Shown here piece after piece: positions 11,450-23,013 of a DNA stretch of 64,000 nucleotides (its first letter is position 1; each line of letters opens with the position of its first letter). The DNA is from Dipylidium caninum. Taxonomy: Eukaryota; Platyhelminthes; Cestoda; Cyclophyllidea; Dipylidiidae. The stretch lies in the NCBI GenBank assembly GCA_017562135.1, contig QEYB01000526.1:310001-374000 (forward strand), in the 5' to 3' direction. The notes beneath the pieces are model-generated. The model was not told the origin of the DNA. It did not search any database and worked only from the letters and a program-made list of their open reading frames with translations. A program made the translations under genes and the position numbers.

Positions 11450-14400
11450 ATGGAGGAAGCAGAGGCGCCCTACGGGAACTTCTTCCGCGCCTTGAAATTG
11501 GGCACTGTGCTCGAGTTGAAGGACGAAAAGTGGGTCTACACCGAGGAGCCGCACGTGGAGCGGAGAAGGGTAGGTCAAGTGGCTATCAAGCCGGTCCACT
11601 TCACTGAATCTTTGCTGGTCTAACTCTCCGGTGGCCACGATTCTTGCCCACTTTGTCCACGCGGAGTCGACATGCTCCTCGTGGACGTTCCACGAGGCTG
11701 TCGAGCCAATCGACCAACAATCCGCATCGGGCGAAACGACCGTTGTGCGTCTGCCCCATGTGGTCTGCGGACGTCGCGACTGCTGCCTTCCACCCGCTTT
11801 TTCGTTTTGGCGTCTCCGCCCCCCCCGCCCCCACCCTTCCACGTAGCTTCTTTCACGTCCTCCGTGACCTGTCGGTTTTGCCACCTAACGCCACCCTCCT
11901 CGCCCTCTTCCTCCTGCCCCCCTCCCCCTCCCCCTCCCCCCCCCCCATTCTCCATCCGGGCTCCTTTCACATGGAGGAGACGTCCAAGTAGTCGTCGTGG
12001 CCCGCATCTCTTCAGCCCGCCTTTCTGGCCCCCCTGGCCCCCCTGCCTCAATCAGCGGCCTTGTCGCTGGCCAGGCGGTTGGGACTGGTTGAAACCATGC
12101 GCCAGTCTCGTGTGCTTTCACCGCTTCACGCTCCGTGGGCATTCGGCGGTGTCCCCGTCTCCGTCCACGTCTCGACGATGCTTCACTTTCGTGCTCGTTA
12201 GGGTGTTTGGGAGGCTGTCTGGGTGGCGTGGAAACACTTCCCAGGCCTTCCCATGTGCCTGACAGGAGAGACATGCGAGCGACACGACGCCTTGGTCTCT
12301 GGCGCCGGTTTGCCCGCGTCGGGAGGGAGCGTCGGGATGGAGAACTTGCAGCCGTGGCCCTCACTGGCCACCCCGACGTCTGCGTTGACGCCCGAGGACC
12401 GCCGGGGCATGCGTCTCGGTCATCGGGTGGTGGGAGTGGCGCCAGCGGATGCGTTGGAGAGCGAGGAGGCGTCGGGCCGTTGTCCTGGCTGTGGCCTCAT
12501 CCTCCGCGTATGCGTCTGTGCTTTTATGTGTTTGTCAAAGGAGTTTTCTGCGCCCCTCCGCCGACTCTCACCCCGACCACCGCCCGGTTATTCCCGCAGC
12601 ATCGGCCAAAGACCCTCTGCCATTGAGGAGAAGCTTCGGCGCCATGCCGGGGAAAGGCGGATGTGTGCAGGCGTGGATTACTGTCAAATAAAGAACGAGA
12701 TATGGAAACCCGGATGACGATGGCGACTCGATGGAGAGGCAAATGGGCTCCGTCGCAGACTGCACAACCATCCAGGGGTAAGTCGGGGACTGGAAAAGTG
12801 TGGACGCGGCATGGAAGGCTCTCGATGACGTCTGCAACCGATGAAGAAATGAGCGGGGAGCGCGTTGAGGCAGAAGGGCGAGTGAACGCCGATTGGATGG
12901 AGGAGGGTGAGACGCAACGTCCCCGAATGAACGAGGAGAGGCGTGAAAGAACCTGCGCGGAGGGTGGCAATTTCGTAGAGAAGTCGCTGACTCCAACGCC
13001 ATCCGACAAGTCGCCTCGGGGAAAGGCGGAGACGCAGACACGTGGCCTTCGGTTCAGTGAGGGGCGCAACTGGCCACAGAGAGGTTAAGACGCCCGAGCG
13101 AAGATGTCTCGGCCGAGTGCGTGTGGATGGGTGGCCGGCGGGGCGGAGACGATGGCAAAGACGGTGGAAGTCACTCGACGGCGTCTGCAATCATCGGACG
13201 AACACGAGGGACGCGTGCCGGAGAGGAACAAGGCAGGACGAGTCGAAGCCTCCTCGAGTGTCCACGTACCCGAGCGCGCGAAGTCTCGAAAGCGCTCTTT
13301 GGCCGAAGACATCCTCTGCGCCCGACGGTACATCGCAACAGAGGACAGAAAAGGCGCCATGGACAAAAGAGAGGCGTCCTCCAGTCTTCAACATGCGTGC
13401 TGTTGGCAGGGAAGCGGGTGAGGAGATGTGGGGAACGCACGCTCCACCGTTTGGACGTCCGCCGTGGCGAGACGCACTAATTTGGCCATAAGCGGGCAAC
13501 CGAGTGCCCAACCGGCCGTGGGGTGACGTCTTCACCGCCGCCAAGTCGGTCGACGATGCGGACACGCTGCCAACCGGTGGTGGAGGCGCCTGCGTATCCG
13601 AGGACTGTAATCAACCGACTTCTCAGTCGCTTCCTATGGCTGAACCAAGAGATGTCTGGTCTTTCAACAAAATCTGTCGACTCAGGCAGAAAGCCGCATC
13701 ACTTCCACGGCCACCAGGCGCCGCGAGCGCTGCCCGGACTGGCCAAAGCAATCTCTCCACTCGACCATGAGTCCATCTCAATCGCCCTCCGTGTGTCGGT
13801 GGCGTTTCTAGCTCCTTCATCGTCCGCTTGTTGGTTTGCCTTCAGGAGATCCTCAAAAAACACCCCGAAATCAAGAGTCTCATGGGTCCTGACCCCCGAA
13901 TCGCCGCTGTCGTGCTCGCCGAGGTGACAGTTCAGTTCCTCGTCGCCTACGCCATCTCCGTCTACAAACCGGGGTGGTTGGTGTGGACTCTCCTCGCCTA
14001 CTTCGTCAGTGGCACCCTTAACCACTCCCTCGGCGTCGCTATTCACGAGATCGGCCACAATTTGGCTTTCGGCCACCGTCACGGACCGGCCAATCGCATC
14101 CTCTCCCTCGTCTCCAACCTTCCCATGGTCATCCCCGTGGCCATCAGCTACAAGAAGTACCACCACGACCACCACAGGTGAGTCGGCGGGCGGGGAGAAA
14201 GCCTTCGGGCAGTTGGCAGTCGGTGGCCGATGTGACAGCTTGAATGTGCCCGCAGGTGGACGGGACACGAAGACCTCGACGTGGATGTGCCAATGCGAAT
14301 CGAGTGCCGCCTCTTCAACAGTCCGCCACTGCGGTTCGTGTGGATCCTCCTCAACCCGCTCTTCTACGCGGTGCGGCCCTTCTTCAAGTCGCCCAGACCG

Positions 14401-15043
14401 CTGACCGCCTGGGAGGTGATAAACCTCGTGGTGCAGAGCTCATTCAACGTTCTCGCGTGGCACTGGCTCGGCAACCTCGGCTTCGCCTACCTCCTCATGG
14501 GCACCATCTTCGGCTTCGGACCGCACCCCATGGCCGGCCACCTCATCAGCGAGCACTACCTGTTCGCGGACAACCTGGCCACTCACTCGTACTACGGTCC
14601 GTTAAATATCCCGCTTCTCAACGTGGGACACCACGTGGAGCACCACGACTTCCCCTACATCCCCTTCACGCGGCTGCACAAGCTGAAGGAGCTGGCCCCC
14701 GAGTACTACAAAACCACCTCCCCTACCACTCCTCTCTCTGCAAGGTCAGTGTCGTCGGTTGAGCCTCGAAAAAGTAGACTGAATTTTCGGTTTCTGGCCT
14801 CCCGCCCCACCGGCTGGTGGAGGGGTTCTCTTGAAGACATTTTGCTCTGATAACTCGGAGAGTTCATTTGGTCTCTACTTATTTCAGGTAATGTGGGACT
14901 TTGTATTCATGCCGGGCCTCGGTCCATCGGCTCACGGGATCACAGCAACCCTGAAGAGTCGTCCCGAGGTGTACGAGAAGATGCCCCACTTCGAGCTGAC
15001 CTCGGCCTTGACCTTCCCCGAGGAGACGAAGAAGACCGAGTGA
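11450..15043 (+). CDS. DEGS1: Sphingolipid delta-4 desaturase (DEGS), left copy, C-terminal frameshift
   Basis: Exons 11450-11569, 13846-14177, 14256-14744 and 14888-15043. The family enzyme introduces the delta-4 double bond of dihydroceramide in the ER membrane. All three histidine boxes are present: HEIGHN, HHDHH and HVEHHD. The N-terminus KWVYTEEPHVERRREIL matches human DEGS1 (EWVYTDQPHADRRREIL) after a ~26-residue extension. The match includes the family pattern HPMAGHLISEHYLF and SYYGPLN. After GAGTACTAC (14701-14709) this copy has AAAACC where the right copy has GACC, a gain of 2 nt. The frame then reads TTSPTTPLSAR and stops at 14889-14891, giving about 314 instead of 364 residues and losing the conserved C-terminus. 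All catalytic boxes precede the break, so activity cannot be excluded. It is either a recent pseudogene or an assembly error. Confidence 0.85.
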
Positions 15044-15144
15044 GGCGTCGAGCCGTTTGCTCCGCCGCCACCCTCCGTCCAGCAGTCGTCTCTCCGTGGC
15101 CACAAACGCCTTCATCATTTGTTATAAGAAGCCTTTTTTTTGGA

Positions 15145-15150
15145 AATAAA
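15145..15150 (+). promoter_or_regulatory. Poly(A) signal of left DEGS gene
   Basis: AATAAA about 100 nt after the stop at 15043. In the right copy the aligned hexamer is GATAAA. Confidence 0.6.
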
Positions 15151-15179
15151 GCATTAACGGCACAGTCTTCTGTCCCAAA

Positions 15180-16600
15180 ACTTGCGTCTCCTTAGGGGAC
15201 CCACATGACGTCTCATAAAACTCACGTCAACACGTTGTTTGTGATGCAGAGGAGTGGGAATAAGTGTCATTACCGCCACCCACTCTTATTACGAAACAGT
15301 TGCCGTCTTGCCGAGCAGTTTTGGTTCAACTTTGTGTAGCTTGACAGTAAAATCCTGGTGATATTGACGCTGCCTCATCGAGATCTTGTGTCTAAGACAC
15401 GTTGGACCGGTTGCCACATGTCCTGATGACATTACATGACACGGAACGAGGTCAAACAGAATGTAATCTCATGTCTGCGAGCAAATCAGACCACGTGATG
15501 GCCTCGGCAACAAAAACGAATTTTTATGAACCAGAACAGCTGGTAAATGATATTTCACCCGAATCAATGGCGTTTCCATGCGCACAATATGACCCGACAT
15601 GGGTTGTGTAGGGAAATTTTCTGTTATTATCGTCAGCATGCATTTTTCGATAGAAAATAAACATCAGGCAGTCACTGTGTTCACGGTGCTTAGGTATGAT
15701 CAAATGCCTATTGGTTTGCCACAAATTCAGATCAGGACCTTATAAATATTTTAGCTACACACATAGAAATGCGCGAAAAATCGAGGCAAATGAAGTTAGT
15801 TACGGCAGGGTCAACCGCAATTATTCTAGTAATAATAGAAAATTATGAAATAGTGCACTCCCCTTGCCTCGTCAAGGGTGATTCGTCATACTACAGGCCC
15901 TGACCAAGCTAGTTTCTTTATACCTGTCCGGAAGAAAATCACGAAGCGTTTTCGGCGTGTCGACAAATGATAACCACTCCAGTTAACGGTGCTAACTGTA
16001 TTAAATCACACAGAGGATGGAATTAGGGGTAGTTTTGTGGCGTTGCTTTGCAAAATGCGCTGCGCTTCACATTTCGTACCGAACACAAGCTAACGGGGTT
16101 ATTAAATGAGTGTGTGATGAGGCGTTTGACCTTGGGCAGTTTTAAACACCTAGGGTAGGTCTAATATTTCGACAATTGTGTTAAAATAAAGCTTACAAGC
16201 TCGATTAGCGTGTAATTATTAATTGAAATACGAAATGCCAGCTAGTTACACAAGAATTTGCATTTTGGCGTGTAATTTTCGAAATTTGTTGGGATATAAA
16301 ATGAAAGGAACATTTTTCATACCAACATAGGTATAGCGAAAAGGCAAATGGTAGGCACCAAATTTACGAATGATGCGTGGTGCCTATTTCTAAGTGTTAA
16401 TGGCTATCGTGTGAGTCCGCGGCAACGGAGATCTCCCTACACAAAAATTACGATTTTTTTAAAAAGTGACCATGTCAAGATTGAGGAAACTGGCAAGAAC
16501 GATATTAGAAAAAGGCAAGGCTGGATATGGTAAGAAATGTATTTGTCACTTACAACGTAGAAAATGAAAAAAACAAATATATAAGGAGGCCAGCAGAGGA
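15180..16600. other. Intergenic, AT-rich, no gene recognised
   Basis: This stretch between the left DEGS gene and the inverted VAL copy holds only short unsupported frames. It is the inner flank of the left arm and does not match the inner flank of the right arm. Confidence 0.5.
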
Positions 16601-16613
16601 ACTAATAGGGCCA

Positions 16614-17987
16614 TTAACTTTCCCCGTTCCAGCTGAAAGGCAAATGGAAACGTATGAGAATGGAGGAAAGGCAAGCATTTACAATGGCTTAATCACACAG
16701 TCGGAGTCCTTATTCATCGCCGCTTCTACCACCGGGGAGGACTTAACAACGGCGAGTGGGTCGAGAGAAGCAGATCGGGGCACAGGATAAGAAATAGAAG
16801 CAGAGAAGGTCAGAAATAGGCGAAAGAGCAGTGGAGCGTAGGTAAGGCGAAGAGGGGAGGGGAGGGGAGAGGAGGAAAAGGCGGAGGTAGAGGGGGAGGG
16901 AGCAACTGAGAGCTGACACGTGGGTGACAAACACCGCGAATGGGCGACAATAAGGGATCCTTACCCCGGTCCGTAGTTGCACACCAGATACGGCGCCTCG
17001 AAATTGTCGAAACGGCAGTTAGTGACGGCGCAGCCAACGTGTGTGGTATCGGCCCACACGAGCTGGAAAAGACAGGAACATGGCGCATTGAGTCGAGGAG
17101 AACGGGGAGGTTCGAGGGGCAAGAGGCGCGGAGTGGGGAGAAGTGGAGAAGGAGAAGGCGCTGTGCTCCCTCCTCAGCTCACTTCCGTCTCGCATTCCTC
17201 ACCACTACCACGGCCACCTCCTCGCGGTGCCCGTCCGTGGCAGTATCCCAGCACGCGCTGCTCAAGCTCACCTGAGTGTAGTGACCGCATACTTTGCTGC
17301 ATGTGTTACTTGCGTAGTTGTAGTCCTTGTGTTCCTTGAAAAACGCTTCGACAATCCTGGGGAAGAGGAAGAGACGTTAGGAGGGAAACGGAAACCAGCA
17401 TTACCCGCGTCGCCGACGTGGAAGGCGCCGGTGTCAGTGGGGGGGGGCCGGAGATGGGGGGTCGCGGGTTGATGGGTCAGTGAGAATGCGATTGGGGAAG
17501 GTGAGTGACGGTGTTGAGGCAGACTGTTGTTGCTGCTCAGTGCACACTCGATGGTCACACGGAGGCGGTGAGTCGCAAAGTCGTCTGGACAGGTTGGAAG
17601 ACGCACGCGAGGTGGCGGGAGACCACGAGGACGACGCGGCGGAGGAGAATGGGAGAGGACGGGGACGGGGACGGGGACGGGGACGGAAACGGAAACGGAA
17701 ACGGGGACGGGGACGGGGACGCGGACGGGGAGGAAGCGGGAGTGATTGACGAGACGAGGAGAGGCGAGGACAGAATAAGTGGGTGCGCGGTGAGGTGCGA
17801 TGGGGAAGTGGAGAAGTCGGTTGGAAACTCTGCGCAGAATATACCCTTTTATCCCGGCGGTGTTGTAGCCGACATTCTGCCCAGCTGTCGGGAATCTCGC
17901 GGTCTTCCGTGTTTCTAATGAGTTGTGTCCGAAGATGCACGCATCCGCAAGCCGCTTGGCCGTCGCCGCCAGACCCTCGTCCCATTT
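16614..17987 (-). pseudogene. VAL (CAP-domain) gene, inverted copy lacking exon 1
   Basis: On the minus strand, exons at 17845-17987, 17272-17356 and 16965-17062 read the same as exons 2-4 of the VAL gene at 18650 (KWDEGLAATAKRLADAC, CGHYTQ, LVWADTTHVGCAV). I found no base difference in these exons. The fifth exon (16614-16632) is different: after the splice it reads WNGES and then TAA, instead of GNVNGKKPY. Upstream on this strand lies only the antisense of the other gene's first exon, so there is no signal peptide, start codon or promoter of its own. It is best read as a 5'-truncated copy. Expression by spliced-leader addition at its first acceptor (tccttttag) is conceivable in a flatworm but would lack a secretion signal. 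Confidence 0.75.
17656..17730 (+). repeat. GGGGAC/GGAAAC hexamer tract in VAL intron
   Basis: Tandem hexamers (GGGGAC, then GGAAAC, then GGGGAC) in the second intron of the inverted VAL copy. They mirror 19632-19706. Runs of four G at 6-nt spacing could form G-quadruplexes. Confidence 0.8.
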
Positions 17988-18399
17988 CTAAAAGGACACA
18001 AATTTGCCTGACACTGTGAGGCTGTGAAATGCGATGACGCCGCGGCGAAGGCCGAGGAGGACGAGAAAAAAAAGGGAAGGGGAGGAGCAGGAGGAGGAGT
18101 AGGAGTAGGAGTAGGAGGAGGAGGCGGAGGCGGAGGCGGAGGCGGAGGCGGAGGTGGAGTAGAAGAATGTAATGAAGCAGGAGGAGGAGGAGCCGCTCAT
18201 CGAACGCCCACGGCGATTGCTGCCTCCAACTGCGCCATTTCGACGTCTGCAGTCCCGCGTGCTCCGGTGGAGGCTCCGTCTCCAGCAGCCGGCGTCTTCC
18301 AGTCACGATTGTCTTGAGGGTCGAGGCAAGGGAGAAGGCCAAAAGAGACTGGAAGGTGCTCGCAGAGGCCCCTACGCCGCCAGCTCAACCACCGCAATA

Positions 18400-18690
18400 T
18401 TCTGCGTGCCGACGTTCCACCTCGCCGCGGAATCACGCGTCGGTGCGAGTCGGCGGAGCGGTTGTAACACGCACGACAGCGGCACGGCAACGGGCTGAAG
18501 TGCAGCCCCTCCGTGGAGGCCAACGGGAGGCGAGGGAAGGCGAGGGGAGGCGAGCCGGAGTCCGCCGCGTTGCCTATAAAAGACGCGGAGTTGGTGGCAT
18601 CCGAGGAAGTGAGAGAAAAGCAGAGAAGACTGTCACTCCGCCATCGACAATGCGCTGGTGCATCTGCCTCCTCGTCGGCCTCCTTCTCGT
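18400..18690 (+). promoter_or_regulatory. VAL promoter/5' block (copy A) with TATA box
   Basis: This block from tctgcgtgccgacg to the signal-peptide codons is nearly identical to 24121-24411. It contains TATAAAAG at 18575-18582, 75 nt before the ATG at 18650, so transcription probably starts near 18605. The identical block ahead of both complete VAL genes suggests they share expression control. Confidence 0.7.
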
Positions 18691-20726
18691 CGTCAGCGTC
18701 CTCCACGCGGAGAACATGCACCGATTCAACCAACCGTCTCGGAGGTTCCGAACCACGACACGGTGCCGCGATTACATCAGGCCCAAGGAAAAACCCAAAA
18801 GGACGGAGCCGCGGGAGCCGAGTTTTGTCCCGTCACTGAGGCCAGTGACGCTGAAGGACATGGTCATTTATTTGAAAGTTGGAAAGCCGACGGGAAAGCC
18901 GGTTAATCGGGAGGAGGTGAAGAAGGTGGTGTTGAAGGCGCACAACGACTTCCGCAGACAAGTGGCGCAGGGCAGGGTGCCACGACAGCCGGCGAGCAAC
19001 AAAATCCGCGACCTGGTGAGTTCTTTTCCCGGCATTCAAACACCGCCCACCGCCCACCGCCCACCACCACGTCACGAAGACTCTGCTGCTTCTTGCTACT
19101 CCCAACTGCAGGCGAAGACGCCTGACAATTGCCTAATGGTCTCCGCCCCCTCCACCGCCACCGCCACCGCAGTCGTCCCCTCCTCCGTCTCTTTCACATG
19201 CTCCTCCTCCTCCTGCTTCATGACATTCTTCTACTCCACCTTCGCCTCCGCCTCCTCCTCCTACTCCTCCTCCTGCTCCTCCCCTTCCCTTTTTTTTCTC
19301 GTCCTCCTCGGCCTTCGCCGCGGCGTCATCGCATTTCACAGCCTCACAGTGTCAGGCAAATTTGTGTCCTTTTAGAAATGGGACGAGGGTCTGGCGGCGA
19401 CGGCCAAGCGGCTTGCGGATGCGTGCATCTTCGGACACAACTCATTAGAAACACGGAAGACCGCGAGATTCCCGACAGCTGGGCAGAATGTCGGCTACAA
19501 CACCGCCGGGATAAAAGGGTATATTCTGCGCAGAGTTTCCAACCGACTTCTCCACTTCCCCATCGCACCTCACCGCGCACCCACTTATTCTGTCCTCGCC
19601 TCTCCTCGTCTCGTCAATCACTCCCGCTTCCTCCCCGTCCGCGTCCCCGTCCCCGTCCCCGTTTCCGTTTCCGTTTCCGTCCCCGTCCCCGTCCCCGTCC
19701 CCGTCCTCTCCCATTCTCCTCCGCCGCGTCGTCCTCGTGGTCTCCCGCCACCTCGCGTGCGTCTTCCACCCTGTCCAGACGACTTTGCGACTCACCGCGT
19801 CTGTGTGTCCATCGAGTGTGCACTGAACAGCAACAACAGTCTGCCTCAACGCCGTCACTCACCTTCCCCAATCGCATTCTCACTGACCCATCAACCCGCG
19901 ACCCCCCATCTCCGGCCCCCCCCCACTGACACCGGCGCCTTCCACGTCGGCGACGCGGGTAATGCTGGTTTCCGTTTCCCTCCTAACGTCTCTTCCTCTT
20001 CCCCAGGATTGTCGAAGCGTTTTTCAAGGAACACAAGGACTACAACTACGCAAGTAACACATGCAGCAAAGTATGCGGTCACTACACTCAGGTGAGCTTG
20101 AGCAGCGCGTGCTGGGATACTGCCACGGACGGGCACCGCGAGGAGGTGGCCGTGGTAGTGGTGAGGAATGCGAGACGGAAGTGAGCTGAGGAGGGAGCAC
20201 AGCGCCTTCTCCTTCTCCACTTCTCCCCACTCCGCGCCTCTTGCCCCTCGAACCTCCCCGTTCTCCTCGACTCAATGCGCCATGTTCCTGTCTTTTCCAG
20301 CTCGTGTGGGCCGATACCACACACGTTGGCTGCGCCGTCACTAACTGCCGTTTCGACAATTTCGAGGCGCCGTATCTGGTGTGCAACTACGGACCGGGGT
20401 AAGGATCCCTTATTGTCGCCCATTCGCGGTGTTTGTCACCCTCGTGTCAGCTCTCAGTTGCTCCCTCCCCCTCTACCTCCGCCTTTCCCTCCTCTCCTCT
20501 CCTCTCCTCTCCTCTCCTCTCCCCTCCCCTCTTCGCCTTACCTCCGCATTACCTCCGCGCCTCTGCTTTTTTGCTCTTTTCTGACCTCCTCTACTTCTCT
20601 TTGGCCTCCTGCCTCCTGGATTCGCTTCCCTCGACCCACCCACCGTTGTTAAGTCCTCTCCTCCACTCTTATTCTTTTCCATTTGACCCTTTTAGTGGGA
20701 ACGTGAATGGTAAAAAGCCCTACTAG
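18650..20726 (+). CDS. Secreted CAP-domain (SCP/TAPS, venom allergen-like) protein A
   Basis: Five exons: 18650-19015, 19376-19518, 20007-20091, 20301-20398 and 20696-20726, all GT-AG and in phase, encoding 240 residues. Residues 1-~20 (MRWCICLLVGLLLVVSVLHA) are a signal peptide. About 65 strongly basic, Arg/Lys/Pro-rich linker residues follow, then a CAP domain from NREEVKKVVLKAHNDFRR. Three of four cavity residues are kept: the His of IFGHNS, the Glu of FFKEH and the His of CGHYTQLVW. The second acidic position is Gln (GQNVG, usually GEN). The CAP2-like YLVCNYGPGGN motif and cysteines are intact. VAL proteins are secreted, multicopy proteins in parasitic worms, linked to sterol/lipid binding and host interaction; the exact role here is unknown. 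AATAAA at 20800. Confidence 0.88.
18905..19018 (+). repeat. CAP-start block shared by both VAL genes (copy A)
   Basis: 114 nt covering NREEVKK to the exon-1 donor, identical base for base to 24671-24784. The linker sequence before it is unrelated in the two genes. Confidence 0.9.
19199..20696 (+). repeat. Right arm of VAL inverted repeat
   Basis: Contains exons 2-4 and introns of VAL gene A. It is the reverse complement of 16614-18197. Similarity starts at gctcctcctcctcctgcttcat inside intron 1, so exon 1 lies in the spacer and is not part of the repeat. Confidence 0.85.
19632..19706 (+). repeat. CCCCGT/CCGTTT hexamer tract in VAL intron
   Basis: Mirror of 17656-17730, in intron 2 of VAL gene A. 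Confidence 0.8.
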
Positions 20727-20799
20727 AACTTCGGCTGCCCTGATGACAACATTGTGAATTATCATCGATGGTGTGGGTGCTTCTGCGTCTGAACTAACA

Positions 20800-20805
20800 A
20801 ATAAA
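20800..20805 (+). promoter_or_regulatory. Poly(A) signal of VAL gene A
   Basis: AATAAA 74 nt after the stop codon. VAL gene B has its own AATAAA 73 nt after its stop (26605). Confidence 0.6.
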
Positions 20806-20829
20806 TTTTCCTTCGTAGCCAGTCGTGAC

Positions 20830-21480
20830 TTGTGTTTAAATTCCTCCTTCTCCTGCTCATTTATGTAGACGCGGAGTATTTCTGTAGCAGTTTCATGTCG
20901 GTGGTGTGATAACTTTGCCTTCACGTACGTCTACGATAGTCAGTAAGGGACAAGAATATGACTGAAACATAATCGCTTTTTGAGTGCCCCCACAATGGGT
21001 CTATTCCGAAAGATTGAGTGCGTTCGGTAGAGACGACAAGTGATCCTGGCAACCGGTACTTCTTACCTCCCCTTATCGATGTGCATGCCCTACAGCTCGA
21101 TAGGATTGTTGACGGCATCGCTTCCACGCCGACCTCGAGGCTCTGCGTGAGGTAGGGGGAAATGAAAATATGGAGGGGTATACACAAAGACCAACGGCCC
21201 AGACGCGAGTGAGGAAAAACGTAGACACGTGAAATTCGATTGTTCATGGTACGATGCGGTGGGTCATAAAAATGACATTGAAGGATCTAGATTAGGAAAA
21301 TAGATATGGTTAAAGCAAAATGTGGTGTCGATTCTGTGGTGGATATGGAAGGCTGCCTGCCAAAGCTGGGGAGTTGCATTGCATTAGGCAATGGGAAACA
21401 CAATTCTCGTCCCGCCACTTGCTCCGTACTACTTATTCTGATATCCCGTGCATATATGAGCCTCATCGAAATGTGGTTGT
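20830..21480. other. Intergenic, no gene recognised
   Basis: Short unsupported frames only, up to the start of the second copy of the 1.5 kb element. Confidence 0.45.
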
Positions 21481-21482
21481 GG

Positions 21483-23013
21483 AAATAAGTGTTCTGGTTA
21501 ATTAAGTCTGTCACAACATTGACATATATACATCATGAAACACACCCTACGCAGATGAGCATTAAGATATGTTGAAATTTTAATTTAAACACTTTAAAAA
21601 GCCCTATACGTTTTTCGTGAGAGTTATGTTGAAGTCCTTTGTCCAAACTATTTGTTTAAAGCCACGCAAGGTCGCACTCGTTGTGATGCAGCCATTTAAT
21701 GGCCCACAAGAGCTTTTTGTGTGCTAATCGTGAAGCGAAACATGTAGCAAAAAGCAGCAAAGAAAATCAGGCCGTGGTTTGTCCTCCGCCTTACTTAGAG
21801 CAGCCGCCACTGTTGCATGAAGCTGTTATTGTCTGTGGATATAATGAAAACTCTTCAGCATTCACTTTCTGACACGAGAAGGCGAAAGTATCCAAGCTGG
21901 AAGCGACAGAATGGCGACATACCAGTTAGAAGACGAGAGAGGCGGATCTTCTTTGATTTTCTATGAGCAACTGGAGTAATTGTGCGTTGGTCCACCGTAA
22001 AATGCGATTTTTTGCTTTAGTTAAGCAAATAATCGGTCTTTTGTGTAAGACTCTTGGTGTTTTGGCACCTTCCAAGCTTCCTTTGCCTTGGTTTCAAGGC
22101 GCATTCCTATGTGCGCGCTTGAAATCGTCACAGTGTCCTGAGGTTTATTTTGTTCACGCCGGTCAAAAACTTCTCTCACATCAGTTCGCCTTAAAAACAG
22201 ACAATTTTCTAATGCTTGTTATCTGGTGAAAAATGCACGACAACGATGATTGCAGAAAGGATATTCTAACAAAACTCATGGTACGTATGGAAATCCCACC
22301 GATTTGGGCCAAAAATATCCCAATAGATTCTGCAGTTGTTGCCGAGACTATCACGTGGACTGATCAGCTCGCATACACAACTTTACATTCTGTTTGACTT
22401 CATTCCACGTCGCGTAATGCCTCTAAGGCCAGTCACCGAGACACGCGGTGTTCAGCATCAGTCCGACGTGTCACACCCAGCAGATCTCGATGAGGCGGCG
22501 TCAACAACACCAGGATTTAGGTGTCAAGCGGCATGTACACGTTGCGGTACACTCTCGATTAAAAATGCGAGAATGTAGTCATTGCGTCAAGTGAAATGTT
22601 ACTTTGTAATGCCAAACGCACATTCTTTTAGGCATTTACACACTGAAAGTTGGCAGCGGGAGATTTACTCAAGTTGGGGTGAGATAAAACTGGTAAAGGC
22701 AATGGTGATTGAGAGAAAATGGTGGGTAGAAGGGCGGTAATTCGTGGTCCCCCGCTGCCACCTTTGCCGCCGCCTGCCTGGCGGGACAGTTGGCGGTCGG
22801 CGGTCGGCGGTGTGGAATGTGCACCGAGTCATCGGCCAAACTGTGGCGTGACGTGGACCGAAGACCCAGACTGTGCGCCCACCGTCACCCTACCAGGACA
22901 CTCAATCTGGAGGGCCGCCTACACCGCCCCTGCTCCAACGCCAGCCTGGCCACGGGGCGTTTACACACCGTCATCACCTTCAAGACGCCCGTCAATGTCA
23001 CGGCCACTTCCAC
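21483..23013 (+). repeat. 1.5 kb dispersed element, copy 2
   Basis: Near-identical to 7660-9176 with scattered single-base differences. A ~30-nt insertion follows agacgag (about 21937-21966), and the GCGGTCG-rich stretch is shorter. Small frames inside it (for example 21963-22229) are kept open in both copies, but the copies are too similar for that to mean selection. Confidence 0.85.

Larger units (their letters stand above)
6545..15160 (+). repeat. Left arm of large inverted duplication
   Basis: Reads as the reverse complement of roughly 28180-36511. Matching landmarks are the Argonaute 3' end (6545-6695 with 36361-36511), the CACCGT hexamer tract, the DEGS promoter (10072-10191 with 33087-33208), and all four DEGS coding exons and their 3' end. 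Similarity starts at 6545 in the middle of an exon and fades shortly after 15125. The arm is not continuous: 7660-9556 has no counterpart in the right arm, which instead carries 33646-35428. Confidence 0.9.
16614..18197 (-). repeat. Left arm of VAL inverted repeat
   Basis: Reverse-complement match to 19199-20696, around a ~1 kb spacer that contains the promoter and first exon of the intact VAL gene. Identity is near total across exons 2-4 and their introns, and falls off toward the last exon. The GGA/GGC-rich tract at 18090-18170 is longer here than in the other arm. Confidence 0.85.

Noticed and set aside
12135..13491. Several overlapping 100-180-residue frames in DEGS intron 1
   Set aside because: Present on all frames and both strands, not conserved as protein between the two arms, no splice logic.
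17434..18342. 302-residue open frame on the minus strand (and its mirror 19129-19929 on plus)
   Set aside because: Made of Arg/Pro/Leu runs from GC-rich hexamers and triplets; it reads through VAL exon 2 in the wrong frame.
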